From Mariniflexile sp. AS56 (GTDB lineage: Bacteria > Bacteroidota > Bacteroidia > Flavobacteriales > Flavobacteriaceae), in assembly GCF_030552475.1 (NCBI RefSeq), contig NZ_JAUPED010000012.1, positions 51,027-115,026 on the forward strand: a DNA stretch of 64,000 bases, given 5' to 3'. The translations under genes were made by a program, and so were the position numbers. The notes beneath the pieces were generated by a model that was given only the letters and a program-made list of their open reading frames with translations, had not been told where the DNA came from and made no database searches. Below are positions 38,275 through 47,737 of the stretch, in pieces. Positions within the stretch are counted from its first letter, which is position 1. Each line of letters starts with the position of its first letter.

Positions 38275-39234
38275 ATGAAAAATTTAAATATATATCATAA
38301 AATAGCTGCTTTCATAGGATTGACATTCATGTCTTTACAAAGTTTTGCGCAGCAAGACCCTCAGTTTACACAGTATATGTACAACATGAGCGTTATTAAC
38401 CCCGCTTATGCCACGGCCGATGAAGCCATTTTAAGCATGGGTGGTCTATACAGAACGCAATGGGTAGGCCTTGAAGGAGCACCTAAAACAGGAACCTTTT
38501 TTGCTCACACACCCATTAATGAGAAAATAGAAGCTGGTATTTCGTTTACCAACGATAATTTAGGCGATGTAGTTCAAGAAAACAACATCTATGCAGATTT
38601 TGCTTATGTGTTACCTATGGGACTAGACGGTGGTAAATTATCATTAGGTCTTAAAGCTGGTTTTACATTTTTTAATGTGAATTTTGATGGCTTTAGTTTG
38701 CAGTCGGGTAGTGCATCAACAGATGAGGCTTTTGATGAGAACATCAATAAAATGTTCCCAAATGTGGGTATAGGTGCTTTCTATTTTACCGATAATTACT
38801 ATATTGGTTTGTCTGCTCCTAATATGTTGAATGCCAAACATATTGAAACTGAAAATGGTGTTAAAGCCACAGGTGTTCAAAGTATTCACTACTATTTAAC
38901 AGGTGGTTACGTGTTCGATATAGATGAAAACCTAAAATTTAAACCAGCATTTATGGCGAAATCGGTTCAAGGGGCGCCTTTAGCTTTAGATCTTACTGCT
39001 AATGTTTTAATTAATGAAAAACTAGAAGCAGGTTTGGGTTACCGTTTAGACGATGCCATAAGTGGTTTGGTAAGTTTTAGAGTGAAGCCCGATTTAAAAA
39101 TTGGATATGCCTACGATTTTACAACTACCAACTTGGGCGATTATAACTCGGGTTCTCACGAAATATTCATTTTGTTTGATATTGATTTATTCGGACTTAA
39201 AGGCGGTTACGATCGTTCACCTAGATTCTTCTAA
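38275..39234 (+). CDS. PorP/SprF family type IX secretion membrane protein
   Basis: 319 residues. A signal peptide ends LQSFA-QQ. The mature protein opens with DPQFTQYMYNMSVINPAYA, the family hallmark, followed by RTQWVGLEGAP. It is an outer-membrane barrel to the end (GGYDRSPRFF). Family members (SprF for SprB) help secrete or anchor a specific type B cargo, normally encoded just upstream. Here the cargo would be the 1733-residue adhesin 26 nt upstream. The OmpA-family gene follows 18 nt later, a common three-gene module. Confidence 0.94.
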   Translation: MKNLNIYHKIAAFIGLTFMSLQSFAQQDPQFTQYMYNMSVINPAYATADEAILSMGGLYRTQWVGLEGAPKTGTFFAHTPINEKIEAGISFTNDNLGDVVQENNIYADFAYVLPMGLDGGKLSLGLKAGFTFFNVNFDGFSLQSGSASTDEAFDENINKMFPNVGIGAFYFTDNYYIGLSAPNMLNAKHIETENGVKATGVQSIHYYLTGGYVFDIDENLKFKPAFMAKSVQGAPLALDLTANVLINEKLEAGLGYRLDDAISGLVSFRVKPDLKIGYAYDFTTTNLGDYNSGSHEIFILFDIDLFGLKGGYDRSPRFF

Positions 39235-39252
39235 CTTATAAAGACTATAAAG

Positions 39253-41142
39253 ATGAAAAAACAGATATACATACTTGCAAGCCTTTTATTAGTTAGTGGA
39301 ATAGCACTAGCGCAAAAAGGAAATATAAAACGAGCCAATAAGCTTTTTGAAATGAGAGCTTATGTTGAAGCTGCGGAAATGTACGAAACCAAAGATCGAA
39401 CCCAAGAAGTACTTCAAAATTTAGGGGATAGTTATTATTACAACGCACACCTTCAAAAGGCCATTAAGACCTATAGAGAGCTGTTTGTTAATTATGGCGA
39501 CTCTATAGATATCGAGTTTCATTTTAGATACGGGCAGGCCTTAAAAGGCGTTCAAAACTATAAAGAGGCCGATGCGCAATTAAGCAGGTATTACAATAAA
39601 AAGATAAATACCGCTGCTTTTATGGAGTTAACAGATAAAACGACACCTCATACGTTTCAGTTAGCAAAAATAGCAAATGAAACATCTACCAATAGCGACT
39701 TTGGTTTAACGTTTTATGGGGATGATAAAGTGGCTTTCGCTTCTACTAGAAACACCGAAAATCCGTCGTATTCTTGGAATAATTTACCGTATTTAGATCT
39801 GTATTCAGGCACCTTATCAGATGCTGGAGTTTTAGAAAATGTTGTTCCTTTTTCAGATGAAATCAATACAGATTTTCACGAAAGTAATGCCACGTTCAGT
39901 GCCGATGGGAATACCATGTATTTTAATAGAACCAGAAGTACCCGAACTAAAACGGAAGAAGAACGTATTGCACATATTCAAATTTTTAAAGCTGAATTAG
40001 TAGATGGCACTTGGACGCATGTACAAGAATTACCATTCAATTCTAATACTTACAGTTGTGAACACCCTGCGCTAAGTAAAGATGGTAAAACGCTTTATTT
40101 TGCGAGTGATATGCCAGGAACCCTAGGGAGTTTTGATATTTATAAAGTATCTGTTAATGATGATGGTACTTACGGAACCCCAGAAAATTTAGGTGCAAAA
40201 GTGAATACTAAACACCGCGAGCAGTTTCCATTTATAAGCGATTTAGATGTATTGTATTTTGCTTCAGATGGTCATTTAGGTTACGGTGGGTTAGATGTTT
40301 TTAGAAGTAATTCTGTAAACGGAAGCTTTGATAAACCTGTTAATTTAGGAGCTAGCATTAATAGTAATTTAGATGATTTTGCATATTCTATAAGAGAAAA
40401 GGACAATAAAGGCTTTGTAACTTCAAATAGAAGTGGCTTTGATAGGTTGTTTGGTTTCGCAAGAGAAGAAAACATTTTAACCAAGTATTTGGTTGAAGGT
40501 GTAGTGCAAGATAAAAATAGTCAAGAATTACTTTCAGGAACCTTAGTTACTTTATTTGATGATGCTGGAAATGTGCTACAAGATTCTATTGTAGGTTCAA
40601 AAGCAGACTATTTATTTAAAATTGAACCAAATAAAAAGTATAAAATTCGAGGAACGCGTAAAGCTTATATTCCGCAGGACGTAGAATTTTCAACCGATAG
40701 TAAAGGAAAAATTCAGCATAACATTTATTTAATTTTAGAATCGTTTGCCGATGCTGAAGAGCGTGTGAAACAAAACGAAAAAGGTGAAGTGCAAGTAGAA
40801 TTAGATAAAATTTATTTTGATTTTGATAGATCTAAAATTCGTAAAGACGCTGCCATTACTTTAAATGTGCTGGTAGATTTAATGAAAAAATACCCATCTA
40901 TGGAAATTGAAGTATCTGCACATACCGATGCGCGTGGTAACGACCAGTATAATTTAAAACTGTCTAAACGTCGTGCGGCTTCAACTTTAGAGTATTTAGT
41001 AAGTAAAGGCATCGAGCGAAACCGATTAAAAAGTATTGGTTATGGTGAAATGCAACCACTTAATGAATGTATGAAGGAAGGTATTTGTAAAGATGAGGAG
41101 TACGACATAAACAGACGTTGTGAGTTTACAATCTTGAATTAA
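39253..41142 (+). CDS. OmpA-family protein with TPR and PD40 repeats
   Basis: 629 residues. A signal peptide (1-20, ending IALA-QK) is followed by TPR-like helices (about 25-130). Then come PD40/WD40-like propeller blades (FSADGNTMYF, LSKDGKTLYFASD, FASDGHLGYGGLDVF; about 150-400) and a carboxypeptidase-regulatory-like unit (about 415-500). The C-terminal OmpA peptidoglycan-binding domain (about 515-629) has the FDFDRSKI, HTDARG and NRRCEF motifs. This is the architecture of PorE-like proteins and those that accompany PorP/SprF and tether the apparatus to peptidoglycan. Probable partner of the two preceding genes. Confidence 0.93.
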   Translation: MKKQIYILASLLLVSGIALAQKGNIKRANKLFEMRAYVEAAEMYETKDRTQEVLQNLGDSYYYNAHLQKAIKTYRELFVNYGDSIDIEFHFRYGQALKGVQNYKEADAQLSRYYNKKINTAAFMELTDKTTPHTFQLAKIANETSTNSDFGLTFYGDDKVAFASTRNTENPSYSWNNLPYLDLYSGTLSDAGVLENVVPFSDEINTDFHESNATFSADGNTMYFNRTRSTRTKTEEERIAHIQIFKAELVDGTWTHVQELPFNSNTYSCEHPALSKDGKTLYFASDMPGTLGSFDIYKVSVNDDGTYGTPENLGAKVNTKHREQFPFISDLDVLYFASDGHLGYGGLDVFRSNSVNGSFDKPVNLGASINSNLDDFAYSIREKDNKGFVTSNRSGFDRLFGFAREENILTKYLVEGVVQDKNSQELLSGTLVTLFDDAGNVLQDSIVGSKADYLFKIEPNKKYKIRGTRKAYIPQDVEFSTDSKGKIQHNIYLILESFADAEERVKQNEKGEVQVELDKIYFDFDRSKIRKDAAITLNVLVDLMKKYPSMEIEVSAHTDARGNDQYNLKLSKRRAASTLEYLVSKGIERNRLKSIGYGEMQPLNECMKEGICKDEEYDINRRCEFTILN

Positions 41143-41147
41143 CTTCA

Positions 41148-41330
41148 TTCCTGTGAAAATAGGAATCTCAAAATAAATTATCTACTAAGCCTTTCCTTTT
41201 TGGGAAAGGCTTTTTGTTTATATTTGCTTTTAATGTTATTCCATAGTTTAAACTTCGTGAAGTCGTAGTAAACTCATGGAACCACTTTACTGAAATCTTT
41301 AAGTAATAAAAAGATTCCTGCTTTCGCGGG
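41148..41330. repeat. Two REP-like short palindromes before ruvB
   Basis: ATTCCT-(8)-AGGAAT at 41148-41166 and TTCCTGC-TTTC-GCGGGAA at 41313-41330 flank the terminator. Both are variants of an ATTCCTGCnnnnGCAGGAAT-type hairpin, which I recall as common between genes in Flavobacteriaceae. The second ends 8 nt before the ruvB ATG. Confidence 0.5.
41187..41216 (+). terminator. Terminator of the adhesin-porP-ompA operon
   Basis: A 10-bp stem AAGCCTTTCC/GGAAAGGCTT with a 6-nt loop and a run of T immediately after (41211-41215). Confidence 0.88.
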
Positions 41331-41338
41331 AAGTAGCT

Positions 41339-42361
41339 ATGAACGAAAACCTAGACCCAACAAACGAAAATTTTTCTCCAGAAGAATTAGACGTCGAAAA
41401 GAAGTTAAGACCCTTGTCTTTTGATGATTTTGCGGGGCAAGACCAAGTATTGGAGAACCTTAAAGTTTTTGTTCAAGCAGCGAATTTACGAGACGAAGCC
41501 TTAGATCATACCTTGTTTCATGGTCCTCCTGGATTAGGAAAAACCACACTGGCTCATATTCTAGCAAACGAACTCAATGTTGGTATTAAAATAACATCAG
41601 GCCCTGTCTTAGACAAACCAGGTGATTTAGCAGGCTTGTTAACCAATCTTGATGAGCGCGATGTGTTATTTATTGATGAAATACACCGATTAAGTCCCAT
41701 TGTAGAAGAGTATTTATACTCGGCCATGGAGGATTTTAGGATTGATATCATGATAGAGTCTGGTCCAAATGCGCGTTCGGTTCAAATAAATTTAAATCCG
41801 TTTACACTTGTTGGAGCAACCACACGCTCGGGGTTGTTAACATCGCCTATGCGTGCTCGTTTTGGTATACAAAGTCGTTTACAGTATTATAATACCGAAT
41901 TATTATCAACCATTGTGCAGCGAAGTGCTTCTATTTTAAATGTACCAATTTCAATGGAAGCTGCTATAGAAATAGCAGGAAGAAGTAGAGGTACACCACG
42001 TATTGCCAATGCACTATTGCGTCGCGTACGTGATTTTGCCCAAATAAAAGGCAATGGAAGCATTGATATTAAAATTGCAAAATATGCTCTAGAAGCATTG
42101 AATGTAGATGCTTTTGGTTTGGATGAAATGGATAATAAAATATTAACCACCATCATAGAAAAGTTTAAAGGGGGCCCTGTTGGTATATCTACTATAGCAA
42201 CTGCAGTAAGTGAGAGTTCCGAAACTATAGAGGAAGTTTACGAACCCTTTTTAATACAACAAGGTTTTATTATGCGAACCCCTCGTGGGCGCGAAGTAAC
42301 CGAGTTAGCCTATAAGCATTTAGGAAAAATAAAAGGACCTATACAAGGTGGGCTATTCTAA
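41339..42361 (+). CDS. ruvB: Holliday junction branch migration helicase RuvB
   Basis: 340 residues, normal length. Walker [10 protein letters not shown] (about 62-70), Walker [10 protein letters not shown] (about 112-120), sensor 1 GATTRSG (about 160) and the C-terminal winged helix ending [16 protein letters not shown] are all present. The AAA+ hexamer drives branch migration with RuvA, which is encoded 8 kb downstream, not adjacent. A REP-like hairpin occupies the region just before the start. Confidence 0.97.
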   Translation: MNENLDPTNENFSPEELDVEKKLRPLSFDDFAGQDQVLENLKVFVQAANLRDEALDHTLFHGPPGLGKTTLAHILANELNVGIKITSGPVLDKPGDLAGLLTNLDERDVLFIDEIHRLSPIVEEYLYSAMEDFRIDIMIESGPNARSVQINLNPFTLVGATTRSGLLTSPMRARFGIQSRLQYYNTELLSTIVQRSASILNVPISMEAAIEIAGRSRGTPRIANALLRRVRDFAQIKGNGSIDIKIAKYALEALNVDAFGLDEMDNKILTTIIEKFKGGPVGISTIATAVSESSETIEEVYEPFLIQQGFIMRTPRGREVTELAYKHLGKIKGPIQGGLF

Positions 42362-42446
42362 ATTCACCTGTTAATAAATTTTTTCGTACATTTATCATTC
42401 TTCCTTTCTAAATTATTTAGCGCAAATAACTTAAATTTTTAAGATT

Positions 42447-43538
42447 ATGCCAATATATATGGATTTTCATGTTTTCCCTGGGGTGACCGTCGAGGATGTG
42501 AAAAAAGCGCATATTGCTGACCTTAAAACGCAAGATAAGTATAATGTTAAGTACCATCAATTTTGGGTAAATGAAGAAGCTGGAACCGTATTTTGTTTAA
42601 TGGAAGGGCCTACCTCTAAAGCATGTTCTGATGTACATAATGAAGCTCATGGAGGTGTTGCTTGCAATATTATTGAGGTTGAAACAGGATTGGTTGATTT
42701 GTTTTTAGGAAATAATCAAACCGTTCAACATGGAGTAGTTTATACTAAAGAAGGTGAAGTTGACTCTGGTTTGCGTTATATTTTCGTTCTGGACATTATA
42801 GCAAAAACTACATTGATTGATCATAGTAATCTTTCAAAATTTATTTTTCCACAGAAACCACGGCATGAAGCTAGAAAATTAATTGCTAACTATGCTGGAA
42901 AAGAGATAAAAAATCTTAAAGATGATAGCATTCTGGCGGTATTTGAAACACCAAACGATGCATTGGAGTGCGCATTGAAAGTCCAAGAGATATTCACTTA
43001 TAAAAGGAATGCGAAGGAATGGGATATTAATTTTAAAATAGGTCTCTGCGAAGGACAACCCGTAACCATGAATGATAGTTTGTTTTCTGACGCCATAGAT
43101 TTTGCTAAATGGTTAAGCTTGATGGCATCAGATAGGGAAATTATCGTGTCTCATGATATTAAAAAATTAAGTGACTTTCAAAAACTTTGCAAGAATAACG
43201 TTTTGGTTAAAATTGTAAATAAGAAACAGCAGAAATTTATTGAAAACTTCTGTAGATATGCCGAAACCAATTTATCTAACGAAAAATTTTCCGTAAAATC
43301 ATTAAGCGAAGAAATTGGCGTTAGCCGGCCACAACTTTATAGAAAAGTAAAATCGATTTCAGGACGCTCTCCCCAAAATTTTATACAAGATTTAAAAATG
43401 CGTAAAGCCTTGTTTCTGCTAAAAGGTAAAAATTTTAATATCTCTGAGGTTGCTTACGAAGTAGGTTATGGCGATCCTGCCTATTTTTCAAAATGTTTTT
43501 CTGAAAAATATGGCTTTGCGCCTTCAAAAATTTCATAA
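42447..43538 (+). CDS. AraC-type regulator with DUF4242 and cyclase-like domains
   Basis: 363 residues in three parts. Residues 1-85 are a DUF4242 domain (MPIYMDFHVFPGVTVEDV; FCLMEGPTSKACSDVHNEAHG). Residues about 108-235 look like a class III nucleotide cyclase fold: AVFETPNDALECALKVQ, FKIGLCEGQPV and DAIDFAKWLSLMASDREIIVS align with the usual cyclase pattern. The metal-binding aspartates are not evident, so it is probably a ligand-binding relic. Residues about 265-363 are an AraC DNA-binding domain with two HTH units (LSEEIGVSRPQLYRKVKSISG; ISEVAYEVGYGDPAYFSKCF). No signal peptide or membrane segment. The FAD oxidase gene 161 nt downstream is a plausible target. Confidence 0.82.
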   Translation: MPIYMDFHVFPGVTVEDVKKAHIADLKTQDKYNVKYHQFWVNEEAGTVFCLMEGPTSKACSDVHNEAHGGVACNIIEVETGLVDLFLGNNQTVQHGVVYTKEGEVDSGLRYIFVLDIIAKTTLIDHSNLSKFIFPQKPRHEARKLIANYAGKEIKNLKDDSILAVFETPNDALECALKVQEIFTYKRNAKEWDINFKIGLCEGQPVTMNDSLFSDAIDFAKWLSLMASDREIIVSHDIKKLSDFQKLCKNNVLVKIVNKKQQKFIENFCRYAETNLSNEKFSVKSLSEEIGVSRPQLYRKVKSISGRSPQNFIQDLKMRKALFLLKGKNFNISEVAYEVGYGDPAYFSKCFSEKYGFAPSKIS

Positions 43539-43699
43539 ATATTATATAAGCAAGTTAATTCTTCTTTGGAAATGAATCAAAACTCAAAGGTTTTGAACGA
43601 TTTATATTCTATGGAAGTTGTCTTCAATCGGTAATTTAGTAATGTGAAATTTAAATGGTTTCATGTTAACTAATTTATTCATTAAAAACCACAAGATCC

Positions 43700-45070
43700 A
43701 TGGAGCAAGCAATTAAACAACTTAAAAGTTCAATCAAGGGTACAATTACATTGCCCCATGATTCTAATTACGACGAAGTCAGATCAATCTATAATGCCAT
43801 GATTGATAAACGACCTGCTATTATAGTAAAGTGTCAAAGTACTGATGATATTATAAGTGCGGTAAAATTTGCTAAAAAAAACAACCTTGAAGTATCAATA
43901 AGAAGTGGCGGCCATAACGGCGCTGGTTTGGCCTTGGTTGAAAATGGCTTGGTCATTGATCTTTCTGAAATGAAAGAAATAACTATTGACGCTTCAACTA
44001 AAACCGCCATCGTACAATCTGGAAACACGCTAAAAGATGTCGATGCGGCCACTCATGAATATGGTTTGGCATTACCAAGTGGTATTATTGGAACCACAGG
44101 TGTGGGCGGTTTAACACTTGGAGGCGGCATGGGGTATTTAAGTAGAAAGGCTGGGTTGACAATTGATAACTTATTAGAATGCAAAGTAGTGCTTGCTTCT
44201 GGCGAACTTGTAACTGCAAATAAGGATGAGAATACTGATCTGTTTTGGGGGTTGCGCGGCGGCGGCGGCAATTTTGGTGTCGTGGTTGATTTTAAATTTA
44301 AATTGATAGATATCAAAAATGTATATGCTGGCCCTATGTTTTGGCCCATAGAAAAAGCCAATGAAGCCATGCGGTTCTACGATAATTTTACAAAAAACGC
44401 TTCCAATGATTTATATGGTTTCTTTGCCTTTTTAATTGTGCCGCCGGCAGCACCTTTTCCAGAACACCTATGGAATAAAAATGTATGTGGCGTCGTGTGG
44501 AACTATACAGGACCTATTGATAAAGCTGAAGAAGTCTTTAAACCCATTCGTGAATTTGGACCAGCAATTCTTGATTTTGTAGGTGAAATTCCAATGCCCG
44601 CTTTAAATGGGATGTTCGATGGCTTGTATTCACCAGGGTTGCAATGGTATTGGAGAGCACATTATATCAAAGAGTTGACGCCGGAATGTATCAAAGTAAA
44701 TATCGAACACGGTTCAAAAATCCCAACCATGCACTCCACCACACATTTTTATCCTGTGGATGGTGCTTGCCATAATGTTTCAAACAAGGAAACGGCATGG
44801 TCTAATCGAGAGGCACGCTGGGCACAAGTTATTGTGGGCGTAGATCCAGATCCAGAAAACGCAAACAAAGTAACAAATTGGTGTAAAAATTATTTTGATG
44901 CCTTAACACCTCATGCCATGGGAGGCGCTTACGTAAATTTTATGATGAACGAAGGTCAAGAGCGCGTAAAAGCAGCCTACAAGAATAATTATGAACGTTT
45001 GGTGGAAATTAAATTGAAATATGATCCAGAAAACTTCTTTCATGTGAATCAAAATATCATACCTAGATAA
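43700..45070 (+). CDS. FAD-binding oxidoreductase, berberine-bridge type
   Basis: 456 residues. An FAD_binding_4 (PCMH-type) domain covers about 35-210, with SIRSGGHNGAG (His72 in the position of the covalent flavin ligand) and GTTGVGGLTLGGGMG (about 130-145). The BBE domain is at the C-terminus (about 400-456: YVNFMMNEGQERVKAAYKNNYERL...YDPENFFHVNQNI). The second, cysteinyl flavin ligand of bicovalent members is absent, so one covalent bond through His is expected. Such enzymes oxidise sugars, alcohols or phenolic compounds with oxygen; the substrate is unknown. No signal peptide. It lies just after an AraC-type regulator. Confidence 0.87.
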   Translation: MEQAIKQLKSSIKGTITLPHDSNYDEVRSIYNAMIDKRPAIIVKCQSTDDIISAVKFAKKNNLEVSIRSGGHNGAGLALVENGLVIDLSEMKEITIDASTKTAIVQSGNTLKDVDAATHEYGLALPSGIIGTTGVGGLTLGGGMGYLSRKAGLTIDNLLECKVVLASGELVTANKDENTDLFWGLRGGGGNFGVVVDFKFKLIDIKNVYAGPMFWPIEKANEAMRFYDNFTKNASNDLYGFFAFLIVPPAAPFPEHLWNKNVCGVVWNYTGPIDKAEEVFKPIREFGPAILDFVGEIPMPALNGMFDGLYSPGLQWYWRAHYIKELTPECIKVNIEHGSKIPTMHSTTHFYPVDGACHNVSNKETAWSNREARWAQVIVGVDPDPENANKVTNWCKNYFDALTPHAMGGAYVNFMMNEGQERVKAAYKNNYERLVEIKLKYDPENFFHVNQNIIPR

Positions 45071-45169
45071 ACCATTATGAAGGATAAGTTGATATTTTGT
45101 GATTAATCTTTTTTCTTAGTATAAGTCGTATTTTATAAAAAATATTACAGATTATATTACTTTCGTATT

Positions 45170-46090
45170 GTGGAGAACAAACAATATTATTCGCAACTTA
45201 TAAAAACCGAAGCCAAACGCCTCGGTTTTTTGTCTTGTGGTGTTAGTAAAGCGGAATTTTTAGAAGAAGAGGCGCCTCGACTTGAAAAATGGTTAAACAA
45301 GAACATGCATGGGCAAATGCAGTACATGGAAAACCATTTTGATAAACGGTTGGATCCAACTAAATTGGTGGAAGATTCAAAGTCTGTTATTTCATTATTA
45401 TTGAATTACTATCCAGAAGAAGCACAAACAGAAAATAGTTTTAAGCTTTCTAAATATGCTTACGGAACGGATTATCACTTTGTTATAAAAGACAAGCTTA
45501 AATCGCTTTTAAATTTCATTCAAGAAGAAATTGGAGAGGTTCACGGAAGGGCTTTTGTAGATTCGGCACCTGTGTTAGATAAAGCTTGGGCAGCAAAATC
45601 GGGCCTAGGGTGGATTGGAAAACATAGTAATTTACTAACGCAACAAGTCGGCTCATTTTATTTTATAGCGGAGTTAATTGTCGATTTAGATTTGGAATAT
45701 GATTCCATTACAACCGACCACTGTGGTACCTGTACAAAGTGTATTGATGCCTGTCCAACACAGGCTATCACCGAGCCTTATGTTGTAGATGGCAGTAAAT
45801 GTATTTCCTATTTTACTATAGAACTAAAAGAAAATATCCCAACGGAATTTAAAGGTCAGTTTAACGATTGGATGTTTGGCTGTGATGTTTGCCAAGATGT
45901 ATGCCCTTGGAATCGGTTTTCAAAACCTCATAAGGAACCCTTGTTTAATCCGCACCCCGAATTACTTTCTATGACCAAAAAAGATTGGGACGAGATTACG
46001 GAAGATGTTTTTAGAAAAGTGTTTAAAGACTCGCCTGTAAAACGGACTAAATTTTCAGGATTAAAGCGAAATATTGACTTTTTGAAATAG
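45170..46090 (+). CDS. queG: Epoxyqueuosine reductase QueG
   Basis: 306 residues. It catalyses the last step of queuosine synthesis in tRNA, reducing epoxyqueuosine with cobalamin and two [4Fe-4S] clusters. The cysteine motifs [12 protein letters not shown] (about 184-195) and [11 protein letters not shown] (about 235-245) with the partner cysteines are intact, as is the [12 protein letters not shown] segment. The first codon is GTG (45170); the next ATG lies 44 codons into conserved sequence, so GTG is favoured. A small leaderless reading frame follows (see 46098-46250). Confidence 0.93.
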   Translation: MENKQYYSQLIKTEAKRLGFLSCGVSKAEFLEEEAPRLEKWLNKNMHGQMQYMENHFDKRLDPTKLVEDSKSVISLLLNYYPEEAQTENSFKLSKYAYGTDYHFVIKDKLKSLLNFIQEEIGEVHGRAFVDSAPVLDKAWAAKSGLGWIGKHSNLLTQQVGSFYFIAELIVDLDLEYDSITTDHCGTCTKCIDACPTQAITEPYVVDGSKCISYFTIELKENIPTEFKGQFNDWMFGCDVCQDVCPWNRFSKPHKEPLFNPHPELLSMTKKDWDEITEDVFRKVFKDSPVKRTKFSGLKRNIDFLK

Positions 46091-46097
46091 TACGTGA

Positions 46098-46250
46098 ATA
46101 TTTTTAGGAACCGTAAAAATAAATAAATCTGATGCGAATAAGATTGATGTTTTATGGACAAACAAAAACGATTCAGCATACCTTAAAGTAAATTTTTACA
46201 CTAAATCGTTTCAAATTCATTACACAGAAAATGGCAGTCTAAAGCAATAA
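46098..46250 (+). pseudogene. Possible remnant of a small gene, no start codon
   Basis: An open stretch of 50 codons plus a stop, without ATG, GTG or TTG at its beginning (it is preceded by TGA at 46095). It translates to a well-formed polar sequence with an ordered look (KINKSDANKIDVLWTNKN, then YLKVNFYTKSFQIHYT). Its codon use resembles neighbouring genes. It may be the 3' end of a decayed gene, but I recognise no family and chance is possible. Confidence 0.3.
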
Positions 46251-46311
46251 AATTTTAAAAGCTTGTAGGCTAAGCTTAAAATAGATTATCTTGCTATGTA
46301 AAAAAATATTT

Positions 46312-47514
46312 ATGATACCTCCAAATATACCTGATAATGAGAAGGAAAGAATTAAAAACTTGTACTCCTATTCCATATTGGATACACTGCCAGAAGCGGA
46401 TTATGATAATTTAACAACTATCGCAGCTGAATTATGTGGAACGCCAATTTCATTAATTAGTATTATAGACGATAAGCGACAATGGTTAAAAGCACATCAT
46501 GGTTTAGATATGCCTGAAACTTCTAGAGAATATGCTTTTTGTGCGCATGCTATAAATGAATCTAGTGACGTGTTTATTGTTCCTGATTCCAGGTTGGATG
46601 ATCGATTTCATGATAACCCTTTAGTAATAGGAGATCCGCTTATTGTTTTTTATGCTGGCGTTCGCTTGGTAACAAAAGAAGGGTATTCTTTAGGGACCTT
46701 GTGTGTTATCGACCAAAAGCCTAACATCTTAAGTGAAAGCCAAATTAGTTCTTTAAAAGCACTTTCAAGTCAGGTGATGAATTTATTGGAATTGCGTAAA
46801 AACAAATTATTATTAGAGGAAACGTTAAAAGATCTTGAAGAAAAAAATGAAGCTTTAGAGCGGTTTGCTATTATTGCGGCGCACGATCTTAAATCGCCGT
46901 TATTGAACATTACGAGTTTGGCCGAACTTTTTCTAGAAGAATACGGTGTAAACGTAGATGTGAGTGGTGTTGAAATGCTCAAATTAATAATTAGCGCGTC
47001 TGATAGTCTTGCTGGTTTAATTGAGGGTTTACTCAGTTATAGCCGAAGCGAAAGTGTTTTAAAAGAAAAAACAGTGCGTATCGATTTACTAAGTTTGAAA
47101 AATGAAATTGCCGATTTATTTCGTTCAGAATATCATTTTAATATGACACTAAATTCTTCATTAACCACTATCTCGGTAAACAAAACGGCTATCAGTCAAG
47201 TTTTAATTAATTTGGTTGCTAACGCTATAAAACATAGTGATAAAGATTTAGTTGATATTGAATTAGGTGTTTCTGAATCTGGTTTATATTACGAGTGTTA
47301 TGTTAAAGATAATGGCCCTGGGATTGCTTCAAAATATCAAGAAAAAATATTTAAGATTTTTGAAAAAATTAAGGCAAATGATAAATTTGGGCAACCAAGT
47401 AATGGCATTGGCTTGGCTACAGTAAAGAAAATAGTTGGCAAATTAGGGGGTTCCATTACTTTGGAGTCTGAACTTGGTCAAGGCGCTAAATTTATTTTCA
47501 CCTTAGAGAAATAA
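46312..47514 (+). CDS. GAF-domain sensor histidine kinase
   Basis: 400 residues from the ATG at 46312 (a TTG seven codons upstream is less likely). A GAF domain (about 20-165) with the ISLISIIDDKRQWLKAHHG signature is followed by a coiled linker. The dimerisation/phosphoacceptor helix has the AAHDLKSP motif (His at about 191). The HATPase domain (about 285-400) has N-box NLVANAIKHS, G1 DNGPGIAS and G2 GIGLATVKK. No membrane helices, so it senses a cytoplasmic signal, typical of light, nitric oxide or small-ligand GAF sensors. No response regulator lies adjacent. Confidence 0.9.
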   Translation: MIPPNIPDNEKERIKNLYSYSILDTLPEADYDNLTTIAAELCGTPISLISIIDDKRQWLKAHHGLDMPETSREYAFCAHAINESSDVFIVPDSRLDDRFHDNPLVIGDPLIVFYAGVRLVTKEGYSLGTLCVIDQKPNILSESQISSLKALSSQVMNLLELRKNKLLLEETLKDLEEKNEALERFAIIAAHDLKSPLLNITSLAELFLEEYGVNVDVSGVEMLKLIISASDSLAGLIEGLLSYSRSESVLKEKTVRIDLLSLKNEIADLFRSEYHFNMTLNSSLTTISVNKTAISQVLINLVANAIKHSDKDLVDIELGVSESGLYYECYVKDNGPGIASKYQEKIFKIFEKIKANDKFGQPSNGIGLATVKKIVGKLGGSITLESELGQGAKFIFTLEK

Positions 47515-47705
47515 ATAAGAATGCCCAACGCGTATTCATTATAAAAGCCTGTTAGAATTTCGAAATCACTTAAATGAGTTGCTATTTGTGGGTGTAAAAT
47601 CCTGAATTAACAAAAGATAGTAGGGTCTGCAAAAGGTTCTTCATTTCCTTTCAAAGAACAGGTGTTTTCCGTAAAAAGAATGGTGTTATCAACAATATGA
47701 TTATT

Positions 47706-47713
47706 ATCTTTGT
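47706..47713 (+). promoter_or_regulatory. -7 element of maeB
   Basis: TATCTTTG matches TAnnTTTG; a TTA sits 17 bp upstream in place of TTG. It precedes the maeB ATG (47738) by 24 nt. Confidence 0.55.
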
Positions 47714-47737
47714 TCGATTAGCTAACTAATTATTCTT

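Noticed and set aside
42447..43538. Active adenylate cyclase
   Set aside because: The fold pattern is suggestive, but the aspartates that bind the catalytic metals are not visible, so only a cyclase-like domain is claimed.
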